From positions 1-64,000 of the forward strand of contig NZ_ABVL01000030.1 of the NCBI RefSeq assembly GCF_000173075.1: DNA of 64,000 nt, given 5' to 3'. How positions within the stretch are numbered: position 1 is the stretch's first letter; each line of letters begins with the position of its first letter. A model generated the notes under the pieces. The model had not been told where the DNA came from, did not search any database, and saw only the letters and a list, made by a program, of their open reading frames with translations. The DNA comes from Chthoniobacter flavus Ellin428. Lineage in GTDB: Bacteria > Verrucomicrobiota > Verrucomicrobiia > Chthoniobacterales > Chthoniobacteraceae. Positions 1-7,576 of the stretch are shown here, one piece after another. The position numbers and the translations under genes were made by a program.

Positions 1-1
1 C

Positions 2-76
2 GAGGTTCCCAGCATCACCCCGCAGGCTTGGGCCAAGGCCCAGCGCCAAGCGCCCGACCTCAAGGCCGCATCATAA
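2..76 (+). CDS. C-terminal end of an unidentified protein (partial)
   Basis: The frame starting at base 2 is open for 24 codons and stops at TAA 74-76. The peptide ends in APDLKAAS and looks like an ordinary soluble C-terminus. A perfect hairpin follows two bases after the stop, which is consistent with the end of a gene. No family can be assigned from so few residues, and a chance open frame is possible. Confidence 0.3.
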   Translation, partial: EVPSITPQAWAKAQRQAPDLKAAS

Positions 77-77
77 G

Positions 78-100
78 TTGCATAGCGTGAAGCTATGCAA
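78..100. terminator. Perfect 9-bp hairpin, possible terminator
   Basis: TTGCATAGC (78-86) and GCTATGCAA (92-100) form a perfect stem with a 5-nt loop. It lies just downstream of the truncated reading frame and upstream of the transposase. There is no U-tract after it, so it could instead be part of the RAYT-associated repeat structure. Confidence 0.35.
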
Positions 101-150
101 TCTACGCGAGCCCGCCGATCGATTGCGTCGTCAACCAAATCCGCATGGAG

Positions 151-188
151 CCACGGATACCGCTTACGATCCTTCGGTAAGGTCGTGG
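151..188. repeat. Imperfect palindrome abutting the RAYT start codon
   Basis: CCACG (151-155) pairs with CGTGG (184-188), and CTTAC (163-167) pairs with GTAAG (177-181), around a 9-nt loop. The structure ends one base before the transposase ATG at 190. RAYT/IS200-like elements carry subterminal imperfect palindromes, so this may be the left-end hairpin. It could also mask ribosome entry. No good Shine-Dalgarno is visible outside it. Confidence 0.4.
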
Positions 189-189
189 G

Positions 190-1233
190 ATGGCGCGAAG
201 CATTCGAATCCAGTATCCCGGAGCGTTTTACCACGTGATGGCCCGGGGAAATCGTCGGGAGGCGATTTATCGGGATGATGACGACCGGCGCTTTTTCCTC
301 AAAACCCTGGGCGAAGCCTGTGGGCAGACGGGTTGGCGGGTGCATGCTTGGGTGCTGATGAGCAACCACTACCATCTTGTGCTGGAAACGCCGGAGCCCA
401 ATTTGGTGGCCGGGATGCAATGGCTGCAAAATACCTATACGCGGCGCTTTAATACCCGGCACCACCTGTGGGGCCGTCTGTTTGGAGATCGATACAAAGC
501 GGTGATAGTCGAGGGGGCTGGATATTATTACGAGACGCTGCTCGACTATGTGCAGCTCAATCCGGTTCGGGCGGGGCTGATCAAGGTCCTGGCTGGACAG
601 AGCGTCCTGGATTATTCTTGGAGCAGCGTGGCCGGTGGTCACGCTCTGGCCCCCAGGCAGCGGCCTGGCTGGCTGGCCAGCAAAGAGGCGTTGGCCGCCT
701 TTGGCTTTGCCGATAGCGTGGCCGGCCGCCGTCGCTGGGTGGAGCGTCTCGACAAACGTGCGGAAAGCGAAGAGCGCGAGCGATGCGGAGTGCCCACGGC
801 GGAAGCGGACCGGGATGCGCGGTGCAGCGACTTGCGCCGGGGCTGGTATTGGGGCAGCGAAGCGTTTGCGGAGCGGATATTGCAATGGGGAGACAAACTC
901 TTGCGCCAGCCGCGCCATCGCAGCGCGAAGGCCAGTTTGGAGAAACGAGCGCACGGCGAACAGGAAGCGCGACGCTTGCTCTCCACCGGGTTGGCTGCGG
1001 CCGGACTGGGCGCGGCAGAACTGGCCCGCTTGCCCGGCAGCGATGCTCGCAAAGTAGCCATCGCGAGCGTCATCTGGGAACGCACTACGGTGAGCCTGTC
1101 CTGGCTGGCCACCGAATTGAATCTGCGCAGCCCCGCCAATGCCAGCCAGCAAATCCGCCGTCACCGCAGAGAACCACCTCCTTTGCCCAAACCATTGCGG
1201 CGCTGGGTCGACCTGTCAAAAAATGTCGCCTGA
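190..1233 (+). CDS. REP-associated tyrosine transposase (RAYT, IS200-like Y1_Tnp)
   Basis: The protein (347 aa) starts MARSIRIQYPGAFYHVMARG, the usual opening of the Y1 transposase family. The HUH motif is visible as NHYHLVLETP near residue 60. The conserved block LLDYVQLNPVRAGL lies near residue 120. Together these mark a metal-dependent single-strand DNA nuclease/transposase of the RAYT branch, which acts on REP-type palindromes in the genome rather than being a classical insertion sequence. The extra C-terminal half (about residues 190-347) is basic and probably helical, with an HTH-like LSWLATELNL segment. RAYTs are normally single-copy or low-copy and lack terminal inverted repeats. After the stop, a short CTATTTCC-type tandem (about 1235-1258) probably marks the end of the transferred unit. 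The gene appears intact. Confidence 0.9.
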   Translation: MARSIRIQYPGAFYHVMARGNRREAIYRDDDDRRFFLKTLGEACGQTGWRVHAWVLMSNHYHLVLETPEPNLVAGMQWLQNTYTRRFNTRHHLWGRLFGDRYKAVIVEGAGYYYETLLDYVQLNPVRAGLIKVLAGQSVLDYSWSSVAGGHALAPRQRPGWLASKEALAAFGFADSVAGRRRWVERLDKRAESEERERCGVPTAEADRDARCSDLRRGWYWGSEAFAERILQWGDKLLRQPRHRSAKASLEKRAHGEQEARRLLSTGLAAAGLGAAELARLPGSDARKVAIASVIWERTTVSLSWLATELNLRSPANASQQIRRHRREPPPLPKPLRRWVDLSKNVA

Positions 1234-1266
1234 CCCCTATTTCCTCTATTTCCCTATTTCCCCTAC

Positions 1267-1449
1267 TTGGAAGACGCCACGGATCCGACCGGGCCGAAGG
1301 ATGGTGATCCCAAAAACCATGTCGTCCGCGGCGGCGCCTACACCGCGAACGCCGCCGTCGGCGGGAACTGCCGTTCCGCCGTCCGTCGCCCGACCGAAGC
1401 GCTCATGATGAACGGCTTCCGCATGCTCGTGGCCATAGACAAGCCCTGA
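1267..1449 (+). pseudogene. Remnant of formylglycine-generating enzyme (SUMF1/FGE-sulfatase domain), C-terminal fragment
   Basis: The 60-codon frame contains VVRGGAY, NCRSAVRR and GFRMLVA in the order and spacing of the C-terminal end of FGE-sulfatase domain proteins (VVRGGS-W, CRSA-R, GFR). The whole N-terminal part of the domain is missing, and the fragment begins right after the RAYT element. It is probably the tail of a gene truncated by rearrangement. Intact members oxidise the sulfatase active-site Cys to formylglycine. This fragment cannot be functional. Confidence 0.6.
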
Positions 1450-1518
1450 CCAACTCGACGGACAGCCCTCCACGCGTGTGCGGCGCAAGTTCGTTTGCCT
1501 GCCAGCCTCAAAGGCTGC

Positions 1519-1552
1519 CAGCGCATCCGGGATTGCCGCCACGTCCCCTACG
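1519..1552. repeat. Dispersed 34-bp repeat, copy 1
   Basis: This stretch, beginning CAGCGCATCCGGGATTGCCG, matches 23006-23039 at 32 of 34 positions. Its first 16 bases resemble the 3' end of the tRNA-Glu gene (minus strand, 23138-23213). It lies in a gene-poor region downstream of the RAYT gene. It is probably a member of a repeat family that recruited tRNA sequence. Confidence 0.5.
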
Positions 1553-1666
1553 TCGCTAATCCTAAAAATATATACTCAGCTACTTACGACAATTCAGTTT
1601 TTGGGGTGGGCGCTAAGTGGGCAGTTTCGGAAGATGATCCCTGGAGGTTCTGTAAGTGTGATGTGA

Positions 1667-1873
1667 CGAGACCTCACGCGATGGCGCATGCTGCTGGCCG
1701 GCCAGCGCCTGCGCGAATCTTCCGAAACCATTGCCCAAATCGCCGAGACTGTCGGCTATGAGTCCGAGCCTACCTTTTCCCGCGCATTCGCCCGCGAGAT
1801 GGGTGTCGCGCCTGGAGCCTGGCGCACGAGGAACGACATTCGGCCGCCCCCGCAAGCTTCAGGTAATCGTTGA
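1667..1873 (+). pseudogene. Remnant of an AraC-family transcription factor (C-terminal HTH)
   Basis: The open frame following a TGA at 1664 reads RWRMLLAGQRLR, then SSETIAQIAETVGYESEPTF, then SRAFAREMGVAPGAWR. This is the second helix-turn-helix of AraC/XylS regulators, including the typical GY-S---FSRAF-R--G-SP-- pattern. Everything upstream, including the first HTH and the effector domain, is absent. The region between this fragment and the FGE fragment (1450-1666) contains no recognisable gene apart from the 34-bp repeat. Confidence 0.65.
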
Positions 1874-2049
1874 TTTTCCCTGCGTCTTTTTCTCCTCTCA
1901 TTCGTCATTTCTGATGAGCGGCTTGCTTTGCCTGGCCGTTCGTCGCCATGAACGAACTACAAAATACGCGCCAATCGGGATCGGAAACGGCCGCCGGGAC
2001 TCGCCTCGACTGTGACTCCGTGCCGGTGAAACGTGAGTCCCATGACGCA

Positions 2050-2649
2050 ATGAAAATCTCGGCTGAACAAATCTGGAATGAATTTTCCGGGCGACTCGGC
2101 CAGTTCATTCGCGGCAGAGTGAATGACCCAACGGTTGCGGAGGACATTTTGCACGAGGTATTCGCGAAGTACCAGGTGCGTTGTGACGAGTTTCGCGATC
2201 CGGCGAAGGTGCAGGGCTGGCTCTTTCTCGTGGCGCGCAACGCCGTAATCGATCACTACCGCTCGCGCAAGCCGACATCAGAAGTAACCGAGTCGCTGGC
2301 CGCGGAGCCGCCGCAGACCCTCGAAATCGCCGAACTGCATGCCGCCTTCCAGCAGCTCATCGATAGTTTGCCGGAGCCATACCGCGAGGTCATCGTGCTC
2401 GCAGAACTGGACGGTCTGACTCAAGCACAGCTCGCCAAGCGGTTGGGAATTTCCCTTTCCGCGGCCAAGTCACGGGTGCAGCGAGGGCGCGAGAAATTGA
2501 AGGAACTACTGCTCGACTTTTGTCAGCGAGAATTCCGCTGCTTTGGGAGGCATTCCCCCTGTCCGAACGGGCTCATTCCACCGCCGGAAGAGGCAAAAAA
2601 GATTCTCCAGCAAATGCGAGCGGAACGAAAAACCCGGTCGCGGGAGTGA
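2050..2649 (+). CDS. sigZ: ECF-type RNA polymerase sigma factor, SigZ-like
   Basis: Region 2 is seen as VAEDILHEVFAKY ... FRDPAKVQGWLFLVARNAVID. Region 4 is seen as LPEPYREVIVLAELDGLTQ ... AKRLGISLSAAKSRVQRGR. After region 4 comes a short Cys-containing tail, LLLDFCQREF, as in SigZ-type factors where a similar Cys-bearing segment follows region 4. The start ATG at 2050 gives MKISAEQIWNEFSGRLGQFI, which aligns with the usual SigZ opening. An in-frame ATG at 1948 would add 34 residues of non-conserved sequence. No anti-sigma gene is adjacent. A methyltransferase gene follows after 54 bp on the same strand and may be co-transcribed. Confidence 0.85.
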   Translation: MKISAEQIWNEFSGRLGQFIRGRVNDPTVAEDILHEVFAKYQVRCDEFRDPAKVQGWLFLVARNAVIDHYRSRKPTSEVTESLAAEPPQTLEIAELHAAFQQLIDSLPEPYREVIVLAELDGLTQAQLAKRLGISLSAAKSRVQRGREKLKELLLDFCQREFRCFGRHSPCPNGLIPPPEEAKKILQQMRAERKTRSRE

Positions 2650-2703
2650 TCGCCGCGGATTGCCCTTTTTTTACCGAGCCAGACGAGCGTCTTCGGTGCG
2701 CTC

Positions 2704-3672
2704 GTGGCGGCCATACCAAATTCACCGAACAAAAAGCTACCGCTCATGTGCACGTCCAAGTCCTGTTCACGCGCTGAATTCGCCAAATCGAAATCCATTC
2801 ACCGCATTCTCCTGGCATTGTTGCTGATTCTTCTCGGAGTGGGTGTTTCGCTCCATCTGCGCGCCAGTCACTTTGCCCACTGGTGGGTGCCGGCCGCAGT
2901 ATTGCTGGTGCTTGGGCATGGGGTGATCCTGGGGGCGGTGGCATGGATGGTGTCGCGCCTGCGCCCACTGCATCCCGAGTCCGCCGCACAAACTCGAAAA
3001 CATCCGCACGCACACCCGCATCCGTCCGAACACAGCAAGGTGCTGCACCGGCCCCGGCTCTACGATTGGCTGATGCGGGCGCACACCTTCGGCAATGAAC
3101 GCCGTTTTAGAACCAGTATCCTCCAGATAGCGGAATTGCAGCCGGGTGAAACCGTGCTGGATGTGGGGTGCGGCACAGGCTCGTTGTTGATCGAAGCCGC
3201 CAGACAGATGGGTTCCGGCAGCCTGCTGCATGGCGTGGAGCCTTCGTCGGAGATGCTCGCGCATGCCCGGCACAAGGCAAAGGAGTTGATTTCCGAAACT
3301 CAATTTGTGCAGGGATCTGCCGACCAGATTCCGTTTCCTGGCAGGTCGTTCGACGTCGTTTTCTGCACCATGGTGCTCCACCATTTGCCCGCCTCCGTGC
3401 AAACCGGTGCCATCAAGGAAATGTGCCGCGTTGTCCGCCCTAACGGACGCATCGTCATCATCGATATGCAACCGCCCCGAACGGTTGCTGCCAAACTTTC
3501 GATCGTTACTCTCTTTCACAAATTCGGCACGGACGCGACCGCACCGGATTGGCAAAATATCGAACGGGTGCTGCAGCAACGAAACTTCCAGTCCGCGATT
3601 TTGCTCCCGATATGGAACGGAGCTGTGGGCGCCATGGTCGCACGGATGCAGACTTCCGAATCCAGGCCCTGA
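2704..3672 (+). CDS. Membrane-anchored class I SAM-dependent methyltransferase
   Basis: The 322-aa protein has two predicted transmembrane segments near its N-terminus (RILLALLLILLGVGVSL and WVPAAVLLVLGHGVILGAV). A His/Pro-rich linker (HPHAHPHPSEH) follows, then a Methyltransf_11/UbiE-type domain. Motif I is VLDVGCGTGSLL, the post-I acidic region is HGVEPSSEML, motif IV is FDVVFCTMVLHHLP, and the next strand is RIVIIDMQPP. The substrate is unknown, possibly a lipid or quinone-like molecule given the membrane anchor. It lies 54 bp after the sigma factor. The start is uncertain: an ATG at 2746 would remove 14 residues. Confidence 0.8.
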   Translation: MAAIPNSPNKKLPLMCTSKSCSRAEFAKSKSIHRILLALLLILLGVGVSLHLRASHFAHWWVPAAVLLVLGHGVILGAVAWMVSRLRPLHPESAAQTRKHPHAHPHPSEHSKVLHRPRLYDWLMRAHTFGNERRFRTSILQIAELQPGETVLDVGCGTGSLLIEAARQMGSGSLLHGVEPSSEMLAHARHKAKELISETQFVQGSADQIPFPGRSFDVVFCTMVLHHLPASVQTGAIKEMCRVVRPNGRIVIIDMQPPRTVAAKLSIVTLFHKFGTDATAPDWQNIERVLQQRNFQSAILLPIWNGAVGAMVARMQTSESRP

Positions 3673-3960
3673 TTGGGGCAATAAGCTGCGGGAACCCCGG
3701 CAAGGATTCCCGCTACGGGAAAAGGAAGTGGAAGCGCAACGGCTCGCCTCAGTGCACGCCGCCACCTTGCAGTTGCTTTTTTGCCATTTATTGGCGTGCG
3801 CTCCGTCTGGAAAGGCAGTATCTCTCGTGAACATCCCTGTGGACGTCTATCCGACAAGAGAAGAAGGTTCTCAGTTGCAAACAACCGCTGTTGGCGGCTT
3901 TTGCGTTCAAGGGGATCTGTCCATTGTTGCCGACTTCGAGGCTCAAGCCCTTCCGACGAG

Positions 3961-5064
3961 ATGAAACAGATCAGGCCCATGGATGCGGTGGCGGCCCTCT
4001 ATTCGGACGGCGATCACGCCCTTTCCGAAGCGATCATCGCCAGCCTCAGCCGCGCGATTTTCGTTGGCGGACATTTCAAACCGGCAGGCCCGGCCAAGAG
4101 GGCCCTGGCAAAGTTCAGCTACCGGGTTCTGAAATGGACCACGACGCGCCGGAAGGGCGATGCCGAAAAATACTGCGGGGGCGCCCACCACAACCCGATC
4201 CTGGAACGCACGGGGCATCCGTATGCCCGGGCTCTGCTGGACTCATCGCGCGAAGAACACGAGTCGCTCGTCGAGGGCGGCGATCCGATGAACGGCCCGT
4301 ACATGCTGATTTCACCCGAGATCCGGAAGGCCAGCGATGCCTGGGATCGGATCTTTATGGATTCGGTGCAGAGCAGGGATGTGCAACTTCGATTCGCCTG
4401 GGAGACGCAGGCGACCTATGAGGTGGTCAAAAGCCGTCTGCAAAAGGGCGGGGTCGTTCGGGTGAAAGCGTTGGCCGCGGGCACCGGCTTGAGCACGATC
4501 ATTGTCTATGACCGGCTGATCCGGGATGGGTGTGATCCAGCACGAATGATTTTCGAAATCACCGACCGGGACGAGGCCAGCATCGCCAAGGCCAGGCGGA
4601 TCCTGACCAAGCTGGAGTCGACCCGTGGCCGCGCTCCCAGCGCGGAATCCGAGGGTGGAATCTCCGCGAGAAGCGAGGACATCTTTGCGGAATCGGCGGA
4701 AGAATTGGCCGTTCAGCCGAAGTACGACGTGGTGACGGCGGTGGGCATTCTGGAATATCTGCAAGGCTTCACCTGCGACACGACGGAGCGCTGTTACCGT
4801 CTCAAGCAACCCGAGGAGTCGGCGTCGGCGCCGATTTTTGCCACGAAGCTGGACGCCATGACCACGGATTCCGCGTCCCTCATCGTCAATACCTTCCGAC
4901 CCGACCCCAGCACGCGCATTCTGGAGCTGTTTGGCCGGAGGTTCGATTACCGAACTCGGGAGAATCTGTCCGCGCTGCTGGCCGCCGCGCATTTTCGGGA
5001 GTCGCGCCTGGTGGGATCCGGGAACATCTACGACATTGAGGTTTACGAAAAGGCAGCGTCGTAA
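3961..5064 (+). CDS. Putative SAM-dependent methyltransferase-like protein
   Basis: The 367-aa protein has a C-terminal Rossmann-like methyltransferase fold. VRVKALAAGTGLS corresponds to motif I, ARMIFEITDRDEASI to the second strand, and YDVVTAVGILEYL to motif IV. The N-terminal half (residues 1-170) is not recognised. ATG 3961 was preferred to an upstream in-frame ATG at 3781, because the intervening 60 codons encode Cys/Arg-rich, non-protein-like sequence. It precedes the patatin genes on the same strand after a 324-bp gap with a hairpin repeat. A lipid-related role is only inferred from that neighbourhood. Bases 3673-3960 upstream show no gene. Confidence 0.6.
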   Translation: MKQIRPMDAVAALYSDGDHALSEAIIASLSRAIFVGGHFKPAGPAKRALAKFSYRVLKWTTTRRKGDAEKYCGGAHHNPILERTGHPYARALLDSSREEHESLVEGGDPMNGPYMLISPEIRKASDAWDRIFMDSVQSRDVQLRFAWETQATYEVVKSRLQKGGVVRVKALAAGTGLSTIIVYDRLIRDGCDPARMIFEITDRDEASIAKARRILTKLESTRGRAPSAESEGGISARSEDIFAESAEELAVQPKYDVVTAVGILEYLQGFTCDTTERCYRLKQPEESASAPIFATKLDAMTTDSASLIVNTFRPDPSTRILELFGRRFDYRTRENLSALLAAAHFRESRLVGSGNIYDIEVYEKAAS

Positions 5065-5181
5065 GCGACGCGCCATTTTGAAGCTCTCCGGGCGAAATTC
5101 GAGTGCGTCGGATTGGCTTTCGGCGGCACTTCCACGATGCCTTACAAAAGTATGACCCGCATCTCGGAAAGGCAGCGGAGA

Positions 5182-5252
5182 AGCCCGCGAATCAGGCAGA
5201 TAACGCGAATGGGGAAGGGTTCCATTCGTGTCATCCGCGTGATTCGCAGGCT
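5182..5252. repeat. Long imperfect hairpin repeat in the 5065-5388 intergenic region
   Basis: Left arm 5182-5212 (AGCCCGCGAATCAGGCAGAT...) and right arm 5222-5252 are inverted copies with about 6 mismatches over 31 bp and a 9-nt loop. The sequence resembles the GCGAAT/ATTCGC-type hairpins seen again near 55.8-56.0 kb. The rest of 5065-5388 has no recognisable gene. The hairpin may terminate transcription from the preceding gene. Confidence 0.5.
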
Positions 5253-5388
5253 CTTCTTCTCTTGGCACAGAGTTTCAAAAAGATGTGGGTAATGCTGAGG
5301 GGGTGGCGGCGTTGGTGGGTTTAGAATTTGCCAGCCCGGGCCATTGGGGATTAGCCTCGGGACGCATTGAGGTTTTCCCTCAACCACC

Positions 5389-7542
5389 ATGGTAACAGCG
5401 CCAAACCCGCCAGAAGCGAAGCCGGCTCCGTCAGCGGCGGATGCCAGTTCCACAACTCCGGGGATTTACCGGGTAGTCTCATTCCCGGGTGCGGGCCTGG
5501 ACACCGTGCTGCAGATGGGCGTGATCCATGCGCTCCTGGTCACGCGGCGCAAGGCGCCGGACATGGTCGCCGGCATTTCCGTAGGCGCGATCACCGCCGC
5601 GGCCCTGGCCGAGGTTTTTCACGCCAGCGCGGGAGTGGGAGCGTCGGTCGAGGACGACGAGGAAGTGCGGGTGGCGCGTTTCAACGAGTTGCTCGAAGGG
5701 TTTCGCAACGCGCCTTCCACGGTCCTCAAGAGCTTCTTTCCAGACCCGCTGGAAACGAACGCCGCTCACGCGCTCAAGCCGGTGGAGTTGCCGCGCCATT
5801 TCAAGGAGGAGCGCGACAGCCGCCAGGAATCCGTGGCCGGGCGGACGGGCTTGATCCGCCTGTTCAATCGTCTCATCCGGCTGCGAGTCAGTGTGAAAGT
5901 ATTCGCGCAATTGAGCCGCGTGCTGATGGGGTGGCGCGCCGTCAGCGAAGCGCCCTGGAGCCGGCGTTGGTTCATCCGCAGTCGTCTGGTGGTCCGGCTG
6001 TGGTGGATTGTTGCCCGAAACATTCTTTCCCTCAGCATGCCCACCAGCCTGCTGGTCAAGGTGGGGCTGAGCGCGATCCTGGGAGTCAATGGGCGCGCGC
6101 AGTCCAAGGGAGTGGAAGCCGGGGACATCATGTTCGATCGCTGGTTTTTGCTTCGCCAGTTTTGGGATTATGCCAGCCGGCTCTTCCTGGGAGTGGTCCC
6201 TCTGCTGTTGCTCCTGGCGATCGTGCCCGCGCTGCTCTTCCTGGCGCTCTCGGCGTGGTCCGCCATTCCACTGATCCCGCATGTGTCGATCGACGGAGGG
6301 GTGCTGTTTTTGCTCGTGCTCATCTGTGTGGTTGCGCTCGTAGCGTGGCTTTCCCTCTTGAGCCGGAAAACCGCTTTTGGCGACCTGCTGAAGCACTACC
6401 AGATCTTTGCCGAGCTGGGAGACTCCTACGCGTTAAAGGAGGCACTGGTGCAAAACTTCGACCCATCGTACTACGGCGAGTTTCGGTTTGATGCCAATGT
6501 CCGCCGGGCCTTGAAACAGGAGAAGCCCCTGCCGGGCGGATGCGCGAACAAAAAGCCGCTCAAGGCCTACGCCCACGACGTCCCACGCCAGCGCGGCATA
6601 CGAGTGGTGCCGCTGGCGGCCAATTTGCGCACCGGCAAGCTGGAGGCCATTCCCGCGGGAACATCCATTGTCGATGCCCTGATGTGCGCCTGTGCCGCCG
6701 TGCCATTTTTCCGTGCACAAACCGTCAAGAACGGTGCGGAATCGACGACTTTCATTGATGGGACCAGCGTTTCGAATGATCCGATTGTCCCGCTATTCGA
6801 GGAGGCCTGCAAAATTCCGAGCAATCCTGCGGAACCTCGGCGGGATCGTCTGCGCATCATTTCGGTGCCGCTTTTGCCTTTAAGACAAGACAAGGATTCC
6901 GAGCGGAGGGAGCCCTATGCCGGCCTGGTGGAAGTTATGCTCCGGGCCAAGCGGCTGCTGCGCTTTCAGGACATGCTGGCGGACAAGGGCCTGATTGATC
7001 GCATCAACCGGGTGCTCAATGGGAGGCCCGCGACGATTTGCGATGAAAACTGCGAACCCGAGACCTTTCTTCCGACCAAGGTCCGCCTGGTGGCCCCCGA
7101 CAATTTGCCGGATCTCGGCCTGCGCCTGATGCATGCGGGATCGGCCGGCGAACGACGCAAGCTCATCGACTCCGCCGTGGCCGATGGTTGCCGGGCGATG
7201 ATGGAGCGTCTGGTGACCGATGCCTTGCCAGACACGCGGACGCTGGAGGAGCGGCGGTTTTTTCTGGAGCCCGATGAAGAGATGCCCGACGAGTGGCCGC
7301 ATCGTGACGAAAGCAACACGTCCGCCCTTCGGGAGGCGGTCGAGAGCCTGCGAAAGTCCGCGAACACCGTCACCGGGTCCGATGGGAGGGAATACGTCTC
7401 CTGCCGGAAATTGATCGCCGCGTGGGGTGGAATGAAACCACTCCCGGGGAGGCGATCCCGTGGATGCGGCCCATCCCCATCCAGGGCCGGGGATTTCCGA
7501 GGTTTGCCGCTGCTGCATCACCCGTCACCAGCGAGCTGGTGA
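5389..7542 (+). CDS. Patatin-like phospholipase, membrane-associated (first of a tandem pair)
   Basis: The protein is 717 aa. The oxyanion-hole loop is FPGAGLDTVLQMGV near residue 35, the nucleophile elbow is GISVG at residues 62-66, and the patatin Asp lies in FIDGTSVSND at D457. Patatin-family enzymes hydrolyse acyl esters with a Ser-Asp dyad. Between the two motifs is a long insert with two or three hydrophobic helices (about residues 265-325, LGVVPLLLLLAIVPALLFLA and GVLFLLVLICVVALVAWLSL), suggesting membrane insertion. The last roughly 38 residues (after CRKLIAAWGG) are Arg/Pro-rich and less protein-like than the +2 shifted frame (PIQGRGFPRF ... VTSELVKKE). A frame error near 7420-7430 is therefore possible, and the gene may originally have continued into the second patatin. 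Confidence 0.8.
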   Translation: MVTAPNPPEAKPAPSAADASSTTPGIYRVVSFPGAGLDTVLQMGVIHALLVTRRKAPDMVAGISVGAITAAALAEVFHASAGVGASVEDDEEVRVARFNELLEGFRNAPSTVLKSFFPDPLETNAAHALKPVELPRHFKEERDSRQESVAGRTGLIRLFNRLIRLRVSVKVFAQLSRVLMGWRAVSEAPWSRRWFIRSRLVVRLWWIVARNILSLSMPTSLLVKVGLSAILGVNGRAQSKGVEAGDIMFDRWFLLRQFWDYASRLFLGVVPLLLLLAIVPALLFLALSAWSAIPLIPHVSIDGGVLFLLVLICVVALVAWLSLLSRKTAFGDLLKHYQIFAELGDSYALKEALVQNFDPSYYGEFRFDANVRRALKQEKPLPGGCANKKPLKAYAHDVPRQRGIRVVPLAANLRTGKLEAIPAGTSIVDALMCACAAVPFFRAQTVKNGAESTTFIDGTSVSNDPIVPLFEEACKIPSNPAEPRRDRLRIISVPLLPLRQDKDSERREPYAGLVEVMLRAKRLLRFQDMLADKGLIDRINRVLNGRPATICDENCEPETFLPTKVRLVAPDNLPDLGLRLMHAGSAGERRKLIDSAVADGCRAMMERLVTDALPDTRTLEERRFFLEPDEEMPDEWPHRDESNTSALREAVESLRKSANTVTGSDGREYVSCRKLIAAWGGMKPLPGRRSRGCGPSPSRAGDFRGLPLLHHPSPASW

Positions 7543-7576
7543 AAAAGGAGGCCAGGAGGAGGAGTTTCGACAACAT

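Noticed and set aside
2767..3834. 355-codon antisense frame over the first methyltransferase gene
   Set aside because: The sequence is Arg/His/Gln-rich with no family features and lies fully opposite a clear methyltransferase.
3781..3960. N-terminal extension of the methyltransferase-like protein from ATG 3781
   Set aside because: The 60 added residues are Cys/Arg-rich and unlike protein; ATG 3961 fits better.
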